Source of the DNA: an uncultured Chitinophagales bacterium
GTDB lineage: Bacteria > Bacteroidota > Bacteroidia > Chitinophagales > UBA2359
Reading direction: 5' to 3'
Assembly (NCBI GenBank): GCA_937927195.1
Contig: CALBCY010000094.1
Span: 16,117-80,116, forward strand
Length of the DNA stretch: 64,000 nt
A model generated the notes under the pieces. It did not search any database and was not told where the DNA came from. It saw only the letters and a list, made by a program, of their open reading frames with translations. Both the position numbers and the translations under genes were made by a program. Of this stretch, positions 49,672 through 57,959 are shown one piece after another (within the stretch, counting starts at the first letter, position 1; each line of letters opens with the position of its first letter).

Positions 49672-50985
49672 ATGCGGAAAACTACGAATTGTTTATTTCT
49701 TTTATTCATAGGAATTTTATTCTTTGTTGAAATCAATGCTGAAATTTCAGTCATTTCATCGGAAGCACCAATAGCTCATAATTTAGTTGACAAGCCAGAT
49801 CCGATAGCGCTGAAAGTTCCGTCCAATATTCAAAAATCGATTGCGAAAAATCCGCAGCGGTATTTGCCAGAGTTGGTTGGATATTTCAAGCAGAAAGCAA
49901 AAAATGAACGCCATCTGGTTCGCTTGTTCCACGATTGGATTACCAACAACATTAGTTACGATGTCAAAGCCTATATGAGTGGCAATCATCCTTCCCAGGA
50001 TTATGAGCGGGTTTTGAAATATAAAACGGCCATTTGCTCAGGCTATTCTAATTTGTTTGATAAAATGTGTGAAATGGCCAGATTGAAGTCTGATAGAATC
50101 AGCGGTTATTCGCGTGGCTATGGCTTTAACCTGTTTGATCGAGAAGATATGAATCGTCAAAAGCACAGTTGGAATGCTGTTCAATGTGATGGACAATGGT
50201 ATTTACTGGATCTTACCTGGGATGCTGGTTTTATTGAAAATAGGAAATTTGTCAAAAAATATACTTCCAATTATTTGTTTCCAGAACCATACAAGTTTGT
50301 TTATTCCCATTATCCGGATGAACCAATGTGGCAATTATTGGACAGGCCGATTTCAAAAGATCAATTTAAGGATTTGCCTGAAATGCGTAAAAACTTTTTT
50401 ACTTATGACATAGAGTTAATGACTCCGATTAAAAAGGTCAATGAAACGGGTAGTTCATATTCTATAAAAGTTAAAACACGTGAGGATGTAGATTTAAAAG
50501 CCAACTTGTATGATCAAAGGGGCAATAAAATAGAAGGAGCCTGTTTTAGCCAAAGAATAGAAAGTGATGTTTGGCAGATTGATTTTCTTTTACCGAAGGC
50601 TGGTTTGTGGAAAGTTAGACTTTATGGGAAAGAAGCAAATGATGAAATGTTTAACAGTTTTGGTCAATTTGGATTGAAAAGTAAATCGGGGACCAAATCT
50701 CGATTCCCTACAAAGTATAAAAAGTTTGAAGAATACGATGTCCAGTTAATGAGTCCTTTTGAAGATTTGAAGAGAAACAAAACTTATCGTTTCACTATTT
50801 ACATTCCGCAAACTGAAAAGGCTTCGATCGTTACAGATGGAAAATGGACAAATATGAAAGAAGTTTCAAAAGATTTATATGAATTGGAATTTAAAATTCC
50901 GCAGTCAAAAGAGCTTTTTATTTATGTGAAAAAAAACAAGAATGATGAAAAGCAAAGTGCTGTTTTGAAATGGATTATTGATTGA
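49672..50985 (+). CDS. Exported transglutaminase-like (kyphoscoliosis-type) protease-fold protein
   Basis: A 437-residue exported protein. The signal peptide MRKTTNCLFLLFIGILFFVE is followed by a transglutaminase-like domain at about 75-215: RLFHDWITNNISYDVKAY, then KTAICSGYSNLFDKMCEMA, NRQKHSWNAVQ and YLLDLTWDAGF. The triad is Cys122, His165 and Asp180. This subgroup (KTxxCxGY, HxWN, DxTW) resembles the Kyphoscoliosis-peptidase/Cyk3 type. Two Ig-like repeats of about 85 residues follow: FTYDIELMTPIKKVNETGSS and FEEYDVQLMSPFEDLKRNKT have the same start pattern. The enzyme may cross-link or cleave envelope proteins; its target is unknown. The 298-base spacer upstream has AACAATTGA repeated three times (49367-49400) and nothing else recognised. 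Confidence 0.85.
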   Translation: MRKTTNCLFLLFIGILFFVEINAEISVISSEAPIAHNLVDKPDPIALKVPSNIQKSIAKNPQRYLPELVGYFKQKAKNERHLVRLFHDWITNNISYDVKAYMSGNHPSQDYERVLKYKTAICSGYSNLFDKMCEMARLKSDRISGYSRGYGFNLFDREDMNRQKHSWNAVQCDGQWYLLDLTWDAGFIENRKFVKKYTSNYLFPEPYKFVYSHYPDEPMWQLLDRPISKDQFKDLPEMRKNFFTYDIELMTPIKKVNETGSSYSIKVKTREDVDLKANLYDQRGNKIEGACFSQRIESDVWQIDFLLPKAGLWKVRLYGKEANDEMFNSFGQFGLKSKSGTKSRFPTKYKKFEEYDVQLMSPFEDLKRNKTYRFTIYIPQTEKASIVTDGKWTNMKEVSKDLYELEFKIPQSKELFIYVKKNKNDEKQSAVLKWIID

Positions 50986-51226
50986 TATTGATTTTTTTAT
51001 TGTTTAAGTCAATGATGTTCAATTGAATGGCTACACTTAGTTTGACCAGCTAAATTATTGTTACTTTGGCTATCTTATACTGAATTTAACTCTTCCCAAA
51101 TTGATCTATTTTTCCCTATTTGATTGTGGTATAGTTTTTCATATGTTATCACTTCATAGCCATTTACTTCTAATGTAACTTAGAACAATTATCCATCGTA
51201 ATACATATAGAGAACAATTTTTAATT

Positions 51227-52618
51227 ATGTTAAGGAGGATTGAAAACTGGTTCGTTTCGGTTGATCCCGATTTGGAAGCAGATTTATATTGGAAAAGCTT
51301 GATATTTGTTTATATCACTCTTACAGTTCTACTGACAATTTCAATAGAGCTGTTTGTGATCTACTCTGGCTTTATTGAAACAGATTTTCCTGTCAATTAC
51401 CTCCTTTTTTCGATTCTTACAGTTCTAGCAATATTTAAATATACCGGAGATGTCAATCTTGGAATTAACTTGTTGATTCTTGGTGTTTTTATAGCAATGC
51501 TTCCATTGAGCTTTACAACGGGTGGAATATTTTCTTTGGATTCAATTTTTCTTCAATTTTTGCCAATTCTGGCTTTTTTGATGGGCAATTTAAAGTCTGG
51601 GGTGTTTTGGTATGTAGTAATTAGTTTGTGTGCTGGATACCAATTTTATACCACGGACCAATTAGACGGAGTTATGAAAAACGGTGTTTTCTACTCTGCA
51701 AGTTATTATATAGTTATCACAATAGCTTTTTATTTTACAGCCTCTTCTTTTGCATTTGTGTTCTCATTTTTAAACAATAAATACTTATCAAAGGTCAAAA
51801 ATCAAAATGATCAAATTAGAACTCAGGCTGAAGACCTTAGAATAGCGCAGGAAAAGGTTTTGGAAAGCAACAGAGAGTTAGAGCAATATGCTTATGTTAC
51901 TTCTCATGATCTCAAACAACCACTCAGAACCATCATTAGTTTTTCGAAATTGCTAGAAAAAGACATCAATGAAGGAATTATTTCAGAGGATACTAAGCAA
52001 TACATGAATTTTATTAAGGGCTCAGCGAATAATATGGATCAACTCATTGAGGACATCTTGGAATACTCACAATTGACCATGGACCAAAACGAACAATATG
52101 ACTATTGTCCGATTGGAAATGTTGTTGACTCTGCGATAAGCAACCTTCACAACCAAATTCAAAACAGTCGGGCAATCATCGATACTTCAGGCTTGGTGAA
52201 AGATGCAGAATTACCTTTAATGACCACTAGGATCATACAATTGTTTCAAAACATTGTTTCTAATGGAATGAAATACAGAGATGCCAATAGAGCATCAAAA
52301 ATTACCATATCTTCAGTTGAAAAGGACAGTTATTGGTTGTTTACAGTTTCAGACAATGGAATAGGAATACCTGACAAACATTTAACCTCAATTTTTCAGC
52401 CATTTAAAAGATTGCATTCTGGTCAACAAAAATTCAAAGGAACAGGAATAGGTTTAGCGACTTGCGATCGAATAGTTGAGCAGCATGGAGGAAAAATTTG
52501 GGTAGAGTCTGAAGTTGAGATTGGGAGTAAATTTTCTTTTACACTTTCAAAAACTTTGGTCATGGATTCCAATGAAAATGACTCAAAAATTCCCAATTTT
52601 AAATTACAAACTGCTTGA
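51227..52618 (+). CDS. Membrane sensor histidine kinase (first of a tandem pair)
   Basis: A 463-residue sensor kinase. A short conserved cytosolic start (WFVSVDPDLEADLYWKSL) precedes five or six membrane spans (residues about 24-190) with very short loops, so there is no large periplasmic sensor. A coiled linker (KVKNQNDQIRTQAEDLRIAQ) leads to the DHp domain with phospho-acceptor His227 in YVTSHDLKQPLRTI, and the ATPase domain with NGMKY, DNGIGIP, FQPFKRLHSGQQKFKGTGIG and GGKIWVESE. It is followed 196 bases later by a close paralogue of exactly the same length. No response regulator, receiver or cyclase lies nearby, so both are orphan kinases. The membrane part may sense a lipid-soluble or redox signal; not shown. 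Confidence 0.92.
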   Translation: MLRRIENWFVSVDPDLEADLYWKSLIFVYITLTVLLTISIELFVIYSGFIETDFPVNYLLFSILTVLAIFKYTGDVNLGINLLILGVFIAMLPLSFTTGGIFSLDSIFLQFLPILAFLMGNLKSGVFWYVVISLCAGYQFYTTDQLDGVMKNGVFYSASYYIVITIAFYFTASSFAFVFSFLNNKYLSKVKNQNDQIRTQAEDLRIAQEKVLESNRELEQYAYVTSHDLKQPLRTIISFSKLLEKDINEGIISEDTKQYMNFIKGSANNMDQLIEDILEYSQLTMDQNEQYDYCPIGNVVDSAISNLHNQIQNSRAIIDTSGLVKDAELPLMTTRIIQLFQNIVSNGMKYRDANRASKITISSVEKDSYWLFTVSDNGIGIPDKHLTSIFQPFKRLHSGQQKFKGTGIGLATCDRIVEQHGGKIWVESEVEIGSKFSFTLSKTLVMDSNENDSKIPNFKLQTA

Positions 52619-52814
52619 ATAATTCTTGCCTACTTATTTTGTCCAGTCTTTTATAATTCTAAATATTTATTTGAATAAATTTATTGCCCTCCAAATAAAT
52701 AGATAATCCACATTTAATCTTCGATTTACCTTTTGAACGTTTGTGATAGAATTAGATTCCTGTAACTAACAGAAATGGAAAACGTAAAATATATGGTAGA
52801 AATTTAATTTGATT

Positions 52815-54206
52815 ATGTTGAAAAAGATGGGGGCCTGGTTTGTTTCGGTTGATCCTAATTTGGATGCAGACTTATATTGGAAGAGCCTGATATTTGTTTA
52901 TATGGCTTTGGCCATGGTGGTCGCATTGTTATTCGAATTGGCTGTGATCTCTGCCGGTTTGGTTCAAATAGATTTACCTCTTGCCTATTTAACAATTGCA
53001 ATTATAAGTATAATAGCAATTTTTAAATTCACGAAAGATTTGAAACTTTCTATGAATTTATTGGTGTTGGTTTTGTTTCTTTCCTTATACACTTTGAGTT
53101 TTGATACGGGTAAAATCTTTTCAATGGATTTGATTTTATTACTCTTTGTGCCAGTTTTAGCCTTTTTGATTGGCAATTTTAAGTCTGGAGTCATTTGGTA
53201 TATAATAGTCTCTCTTTGTGCGATCTATCAATTTGTTACGACCGATCCAGCTGAAAGTATGTGGAAAAATGGAGTTGAATATTCTACTGGATTTTATTTA
53301 GTTGCTTGCTTAGTGTTTTATTTTCTGGCTTCCTCATTGGCTTTTGTCTTTTCATTTTTGAACAACAAATATTTGACAAGAGTTAAAAAACAAAATGAAC
53401 AAATTAGATTGCAAACTCATGATTTGAAGCTGGCTCAGGAAAAAGTTTTGGAGAGTAACAGGGAACTGGAACAATATGCTTACGTAACCTCTCACGATTT
53501 AAAGCAACCGCTTCGAACCATTGTTAGTTTCTCGAAACTGTTGAAAAGGGATTTGCAAGCTGGAATCGTTTCAAAGGATAGCTTGAAATTTATGGACTTT
53601 ATAGAAAGCTCGGCTGAAAATATGGATCATTTGATTGAAGACATTTTAGAGTATTCTCAACTATCGATGGATCAAAATGAACAATATGATTACTGCGAAA
53701 TTGGAAGTGTAATTGATTCTGCAATAGGTAACCTTCAAAACCAAATTCAAAAAAGCAAAGCAATAATCGATGTTTCCGGGTTGTCAAAAAATGTTGAATT
53801 GCCTTTAATGACAAGTAGGATCGTCCAGTTGTTTCAAAACATTATTTCTAATGGAATGAAATACAATGAAGCCAATAGAGCTTCCAAAATTTCCGTATCG
53901 TCAATTGAAAAAGATAACCATTGGCTGTTTACGATTACTGATAATGGAATAGGAATACCCAACAAACATTTAACTTCTATTTTTCAACCCTTTAAAAGAC
54001 TTCACGCTGGACAAGAAAAGTTTAAGGGAACAGGTATTGGTTTGGCAACTTGTGACCGAATAGTGGAACAACATGGTGGGAAGATATGGGTGGAGTCAGA
54101 AGTTAATGTTGGAAGTAAATTTTCTTTTACACTTTCTAAGACTTTACTAAACAATGAAAGTGACAATGATTCCTACTTAACTGACTTTAATTTGAAAATC
54201 GCTTAG
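52815..54206 (+). CDS. Membrane sensor histidine kinase (second of a tandem pair)
   Basis: A 463-residue paralogue of the preceding kinase, with the start WFVSVDPNLDADLYWKSLIF, the same membrane spans, and His227 in YVTSHDLKQPLRTI. The kinase half is nearly identical (EQYAYVTSHDLKQPLRTI, LIEDILEYSQL, GTGIGLATCDRIVEQHGG), whereas the membrane spans differ much more, as expected if the two kinases sense different inputs but feed one output. The ATG at 52815 is chosen because it gives the same length as the first copy; a TTG two codons upstream is in frame. It ends 19 bases before the convergent protease gene. Confidence 0.92.
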   Translation: MLKKMGAWFVSVDPNLDADLYWKSLIFVYMALAMVVALLFELAVISAGLVQIDLPLAYLTIAIISIIAIFKFTKDLKLSMNLLVLVLFLSLYTLSFDTGKIFSMDLILLLFVPVLAFLIGNFKSGVIWYIIVSLCAIYQFVTTDPAESMWKNGVEYSTGFYLVACLVFYFLASSLAFVFSFLNNKYLTRVKKQNEQIRLQTHDLKLAQEKVLESNRELEQYAYVTSHDLKQPLRTIVSFSKLLKRDLQAGIVSKDSLKFMDFIESSAENMDHLIEDILEYSQLSMDQNEQYDYCEIGSVIDSAIGNLQNQIQKSKAIIDVSGLSKNVELPLMTSRIVQLFQNIISNGMKYNEANRASKISVSSIEKDNHWLFTITDNGIGIPNKHLTSIFQPFKRLHAGQEKFKGTGIGLATCDRIVEQHGGKIWVESEVNVGSKFSFTLSKTLLNNESDNDSYLTDFNLKIA

Positions 54207-54225
54207 GCAATTATTATCAGGGGTT

Positions 54226-55308
54226 TTATTCGTCAGGATCTTTCCATATAGCTCCAAATCTTTCAACCAAAATATCATCGTAATAATCGGCTTTCTTGAT
54301 CAGGTTTTCAAAAATTGGTAGTGCCGTTTCAAGATTGAAATACTTTTCTAAAATAATAAATGATAGAACTACATCTTGGTTGTTGATACTAAAAGCCAAA
54401 CCTCGCAAATCGTGATTTTCTTCCAGTAAAAAAGAGTACAAGTCTCCAATGTTTTTTTGAGGCAATCTCACCAAGTGTGCATCGCCGATTATGAAACCTG
54501 TTCTTTCAACATAAGTGATTCGAATGGTTGCACTGCCTTCGCTAATTTCCCACATATTGTGTCCTCGGCGAGTCAGCTTTACATCCTTGCCGATCGTGCT
54601 AATTATGGTTTCAATCATTTGGACGCTTCCATGCGTTTGATATTCTTGAAACTTGGGAAAGTTCAACTCTTTTCCGCAATGCGGGCAATAGTCGGAACTC
54701 AATTCTTCTTTTATAACGATATTTGAGCAAGACGGGCAGCGTTGTGCAAGTTTGCCTTCATGCTCTTTATAATCATCAATCGCTTTTTTGAGATATTCTG
54801 CTGGCAGGGCGAAACCAAGATTGTCACCGCCTTTTATTATGAATGAATTTATACCTAAAACTTTACCATCTTTGTTTACCAAGGGGCCTCCGCTGTTGCC
54901 AGGATTTATCGCGGCATCAATTTGAATATAATTTATTCCATTTTGCCAACGAGCTGCCTTCGAAATAATTCCTTGAGAGGCAGAAAATTTTAATCCATAA
55001 GGATGCCCCAAAGCGACGATTTGGTCGCCATCTTTTAAATTGCCTGGTTCGGCTAAGTGAACTTCTGGAAGGTCGATATTGGCAGGTGCCTCAACAAGTG
55101 CAAGATCATAATGAGGATCGGTGTATAAAATTTTAGCCAATGTGTTTGGGAATAATTGGCCATTGACAACGATTTCCGAATTGTTTCTTACAACGTGCTC
55201 GTTCGTAACAATTAAGTTGTAGTTTTTTAAATAAAACCCCGTACCATTTCCGTATGGTGTCGAAATTTGTATCACTACATTCTTGTATAAATCAATTACT
55301 CCCTGCAT
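54226..55308 (-). CDS. Cytosolic trypsin-like serine protease with zinc ribbon and YbjN-like domain
   Basis: A 360-residue protein with no signal peptide or membrane segment. Residues 1-180 are an S1C (HtrA-like) protease domain with triad His38 (TNEHVV), Asp68 (YDLALV) and Ser139 (NPGNSGGP), plus GHPYGLKFSASQGIIS. There is no PDZ domain. Residues 191-212 are a zinc ribbon, Cys191-x2-Cys194 and Cys208-x2-Cys211. Residues about 228-355 resemble the YbjN / type III chaperone-like fold and share motifs with the upstream gene: LLE-x-N-x2-L-x5-SIN and KADxxDD 30 residues later. It starts 9 bases after that gene stops. A regulated intracellular protease with a partner of the same fold is the likely arrangement; targets unknown. 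Confidence 0.85.
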   Translation of the reverse strand: MQGVIDLYKNVVIQISTPYGNGTGFYLKNYNLIVTNEHVVRNNSEIVVNGQLFPNTLAKILYTDPHYDLALVEAPANIDLPEVHLAEPGNLKDGDQIVALGHPYGLKFSASQGIISKAARWQNGINYIQIDAAINPGNSGGPLVNKDGKVLGINSFIIKGGDNLGFALPAEYLKKAIDDYKEHEGKLAQRCPSCSNIVIKEELSSDYCPHCGKELNFPKFQEYQTHGSVQMIETIISTIGKDVKLTRRGHNMWEISEGSATIRITYVERTGFIIGDAHLVRLPQKNIGDLYSFLLEENHDLRGLAFSINNQDVVLSFIILEKYFNLETALPIFENLIKKADYYDDILVERFGAIWKDPDE

Positions 55309-55317
55309 ATTCCCCTA

Positions 55318-56637
55318 TTAGCTAACGGTATTAAAATTCAGTTTTTTTATTTCACCCAACATACTTTCCATAAACTCAGGGCGGCTATTGAAAGAGAGTT
55401 TTGTATTGTCAAAACCCAATTGGGGATATTTCTGTTCTGCTGTAGAAACAATGTGCTTCAGCCTTTTTTGTAAAATAGGACCATTCAATTTTTCACCCTC
55501 AGGATCATAAAGTGATTCTTTAAAATTAAGAGCCTTGTAAAAATCTGGATTCGCCACTTCAATAAGGATGTCAAAAAGTAATCTGGAAGGCATTCGCAAT
55601 CCAAAGTTAAACAAAGAGTACAATGAAATGTATTCCATGTGCAGAACCACCATATCATTTTGGTTGTTCTTTTTATACCAATCAATACTTTTCATTTCCT
55701 CTTCAAGGACTTGAACGACGGAAGTATGAGCTGTTGGATTGGTAACTCCAAAAGTTGCTTTGACCTTATATAATTCACGTTTTATTTCCTCATCTGACCA
55801 AGCGAGAATCTTTTCAAAGCTTTTAATAATTTGATTGTTCCTTTCAACCTTTGACAATTCAAAATTGGTGAAGAAGATTCCATGAATTTTTTCTATTTCA
55901 TTCATCAACTTACCTTGCGGTAAAAGGAAGTAATCAATTTTATAAGCCAAATTGAGCAATATGTAGGAAATAGATCCTTCAAATCGCTGTCGGTCAATTT
56001 TAGAGATCCTGGTCAAAGTTTGCCTAATCCATTTCTGTAGAAACTCAATTTTAATTTCCTTTTCCTTCGAATTAACCTCTTCCACATGAAAGTTGTCAAC
56101 TTGTTCCAAACCTGGAAATTCATTGAGCAACAAATCATCTAATTTATCTGCCTTAATTGCGACCTCTTTTAAGGCATAGTAAATTTTTTCAGGAGATCCG
56201 TCAAGGGTACTGCTGTCAAATTTTAAGCTGATTTTATTGTCATTGATTGAATACCTGCTGTATTGAAGCGTGTAGTTCATTTCAAGCAACTTTCGCATTA
56301 CAGCAAGATTGAGGTCTTTATATTCTGCTAATATTACTTCTGCTTGAAATAGATCTTTGTTGGTTTTGCCTTTTACTACTTTGGAACCTTGATAAATTTC
56401 AAATCCAATTTCTTCCCCTGTTATAGTATATTTTACATTGCCTTCTTTTTCATCAAGCAAATAGGTGAAAAAATTGTTATATGCCTCTAAATAGTTGCTT
56501 TTTTCGAACTCAGAAAGCGCAATATTCCAATATTCAACTTGTTTATCTGATTTAAAAGAATCGCTATAACGGCCAAAGTGTAAGACAGTATCCTGTTGAT
56601 CTTCGGATTTGAACCAGGAAATGATTTTTTCAAACAA
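55318..56637 (-). CDS. Hypothetical protein with YbjN-like domain, partner of the protease
   Basis: A 439-residue soluble protein. The N-terminal 60 residues include a helical TPR-like stretch (NIALSEFEKSNYLEAYNNFF). Residues about 68-178 form the domain shared with the protease C-terminus: LLEMNYTLQYSRYSIND (118-133) and KADKLDDLL (162-170) have the same spacing (SIN to KAD, 30 residues) as SIN309 to Lys339 in the protease. The C-terminal 250 residues are mostly helical and end with a basic/aromatic segment; no family recognised. The apparent start is TTG at 56637; the open frame upstream has no ATG before a stop. It precedes the protease gene by 9 bases, so the two form an operon. Confidence 0.8.
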   Translation of the reverse strand: MFEKIISWFKSEDQQDTVLHFGRYSDSFKSDKQVEYWNIALSEFEKSNYLEAYNNFFTYLLDEKEGNVKYTITGEEIGFEIYQGSKVVKGKTNKDLFQAEVILAEYKDLNLAVMRKLLEMNYTLQYSRYSINDNKISLKFDSSTLDGSPEKIYYALKEVAIKADKLDDLLLNEFPGLEQVDNFHVEEVNSKEKEIKIEFLQKWIRQTLTRISKIDRQRFEGSISYILLNLAYKIDYFLLPQGKLMNEIEKIHGIFFTNFELSKVERNNQIIKSFEKILAWSDEEIKRELYKVKATFGVTNPTAHTSVVQVLEEEMKSIDWYKKNNQNDMVVLHMEYISLYSLFNFGLRMPSRLLFDILIEVANPDFYKALNFKESLYDPEGEKLNGPILQKRLKHIVSTAEQKYPQLGFDNTKLSFNSRPEFMESMLGEIKKLNFNTVS

Positions 56638-56813
56638 TGCAGAACGGATTTAAGAATGAGCGACAAAGATAAGAAATAGTACAAAGTATTATAGAAACGA
56701 GGGAGTGGAGAATGAATAAATGTCATTTCATTTCACATAAGAAAAAAATACATGCAATTTATTGCAGCTTGTCTGGGCCAATAATCCTTTTGATCTTGGG
56801 ATTTTTTTAGTTT

Positions 56814-57836
56814 TTACAATGAAATGCCATCCAGCGTTTCCAAAGTTTTTTCCAACATTCCCTTGGTAAAATCTAAGTGCGTTACGAATCTAATCATCTG
56901 AGGGCCAAATTCTACTGCTTTGATATGGTTGTTTTCGAGGATTTGGATGAAATCACTTCCAGGCATTTTATCATTCAATTTGAAAATGATGATATTGGTG
57001 TCGACTGGCAATACCTCATTGACATAGTTTTTGCTTTCTAGCAATTGTCCAATAGCAGCTGCTTTTGAATGATCTTCTGCCAATCTTTCCACATGATTAT
57101 CAAGTGCATAGACACAAGCTGAAGCTAAAATTCCAGCCTGTCTCATTCCGCCGCCCATTACTTTTCTGACTTTTCTACCACGTTTGATGAAATCTTTGGT
57201 GCCGACCAAAACCGAACCAATCGGAGCGCCCAATCCTTTGGATAAACAAAGTGAAATACTGTCAAACTGTGCGCCGAATTCTCCAGTTGAAACTCCTGTT
57301 TTGACATGAGCATTCATCAATCTCGCACCATCCAAATGAAAGGCCAAATTGTTGGCTTTGCAAGACTTGCTTAAGGCTTTAAGTTGATCCAATTCATAAC
57401 AGCTTCCGCCGCCCTTGTTGCAGGTGTTTTCCACAACCACCAATTTCGAATTTGGATACCAATCCGCCTCAGGTTTTATGGCTTTTTTTACTTGTTCAGG
57501 AGTGATGCGTCCTCTATCTCCATCAATCAAATTGACAGAAACGGATGAATTGTAGGCATAGCCTCCCACTTCATATAAGTAGATATGAGACAGTTTGTCA
57601 CAAATGACTTCATCCAAAGCCTGTGTATGCAGTTTTATGGCAATTTGATTGGTCATGGTTCCCGAAGGACAAAACATGGCTGCTTCCATCCCAAACATTT
57701 GAGCGGCTTTTTCTTCTAATTGGAGAACACTTGGATCTTCACCAAAGACATCGTCTCCCAAGGGGGCATTCATCATAAAAGCTTTCATTTCAGCCGTAGG
57801 TTTGGTTACCGTGTCAGACCTTAAATCAATTATCAT
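56814..57836 (-). CDS. ltaE: Low-specificity L-threonine aldolase
   Basis: PLP-dependent enzyme splitting L-threonine and L-allo-threonine to glycine and acetaldehyde. The 340-residue sequence starts MIIDLRSDTVTKPT, the family hallmark, and continues with GDDVFGEDPSV, FCPSGTMTNQIA, HIYLYEVGGYA, NNLAFHLDGARL and LCLSKGLGAPIGSVLVG; PLP-binding Lys200 is in the last block. RKVMGGGMRQAGILASA is also diagnostic. It is a single gene, divergently placed relative to nothing nearby; the SulP gene ends 124 bases upstream on the same strand. Glycine supply from threonine is the usual role. Confidence 0.94.
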   Translation of the reverse strand: MIIDLRSDTVTKPTAEMKAFMMNAPLGDDVFGEDPSVLQLEEKAAQMFGMEAAMFCPSGTMTNQIAIKLHTQALDEVICDKLSHIYLYEVGGYAYNSSVSVNLIDGDRGRITPEQVKKAIKPEADWYPNSKLVVVENTCNKGGGSCYELDQLKALSKSCKANNLAFHLDGARLMNAHVKTGVSTGEFGAQFDSISLCLSKGLGAPIGSVLVGTKDFIKRGRKVRKVMGGGMRQAGILASACVYALDNHVERLAEDHSKAAAIGQLLESKNYVNEVLPVDTNIIIFKLNDKMPGSDFIQILENNHIKAVEFGPQMIRFVTHLDFTKGMLEKTLETLDGISL

Positions 57837-57959
57837 ATTCTATTTTTAAAGCCCAAAACGGACTGGAGTAAGCGTTTAATTTGGAGAACCGTGCCTCTTT
57901 CCCATGCAATGGATTGGAAGAACAATGCGAAAATAATACAAAGAAAGAAATGAAGCTTA

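Noticed and set aside
54226..55308. Periplasmic DegP/HtrA assignment.
   Set aside because: No signal peptide, membrane span or PDZ domain, and a zinc ribbon favours the cytoplasm.
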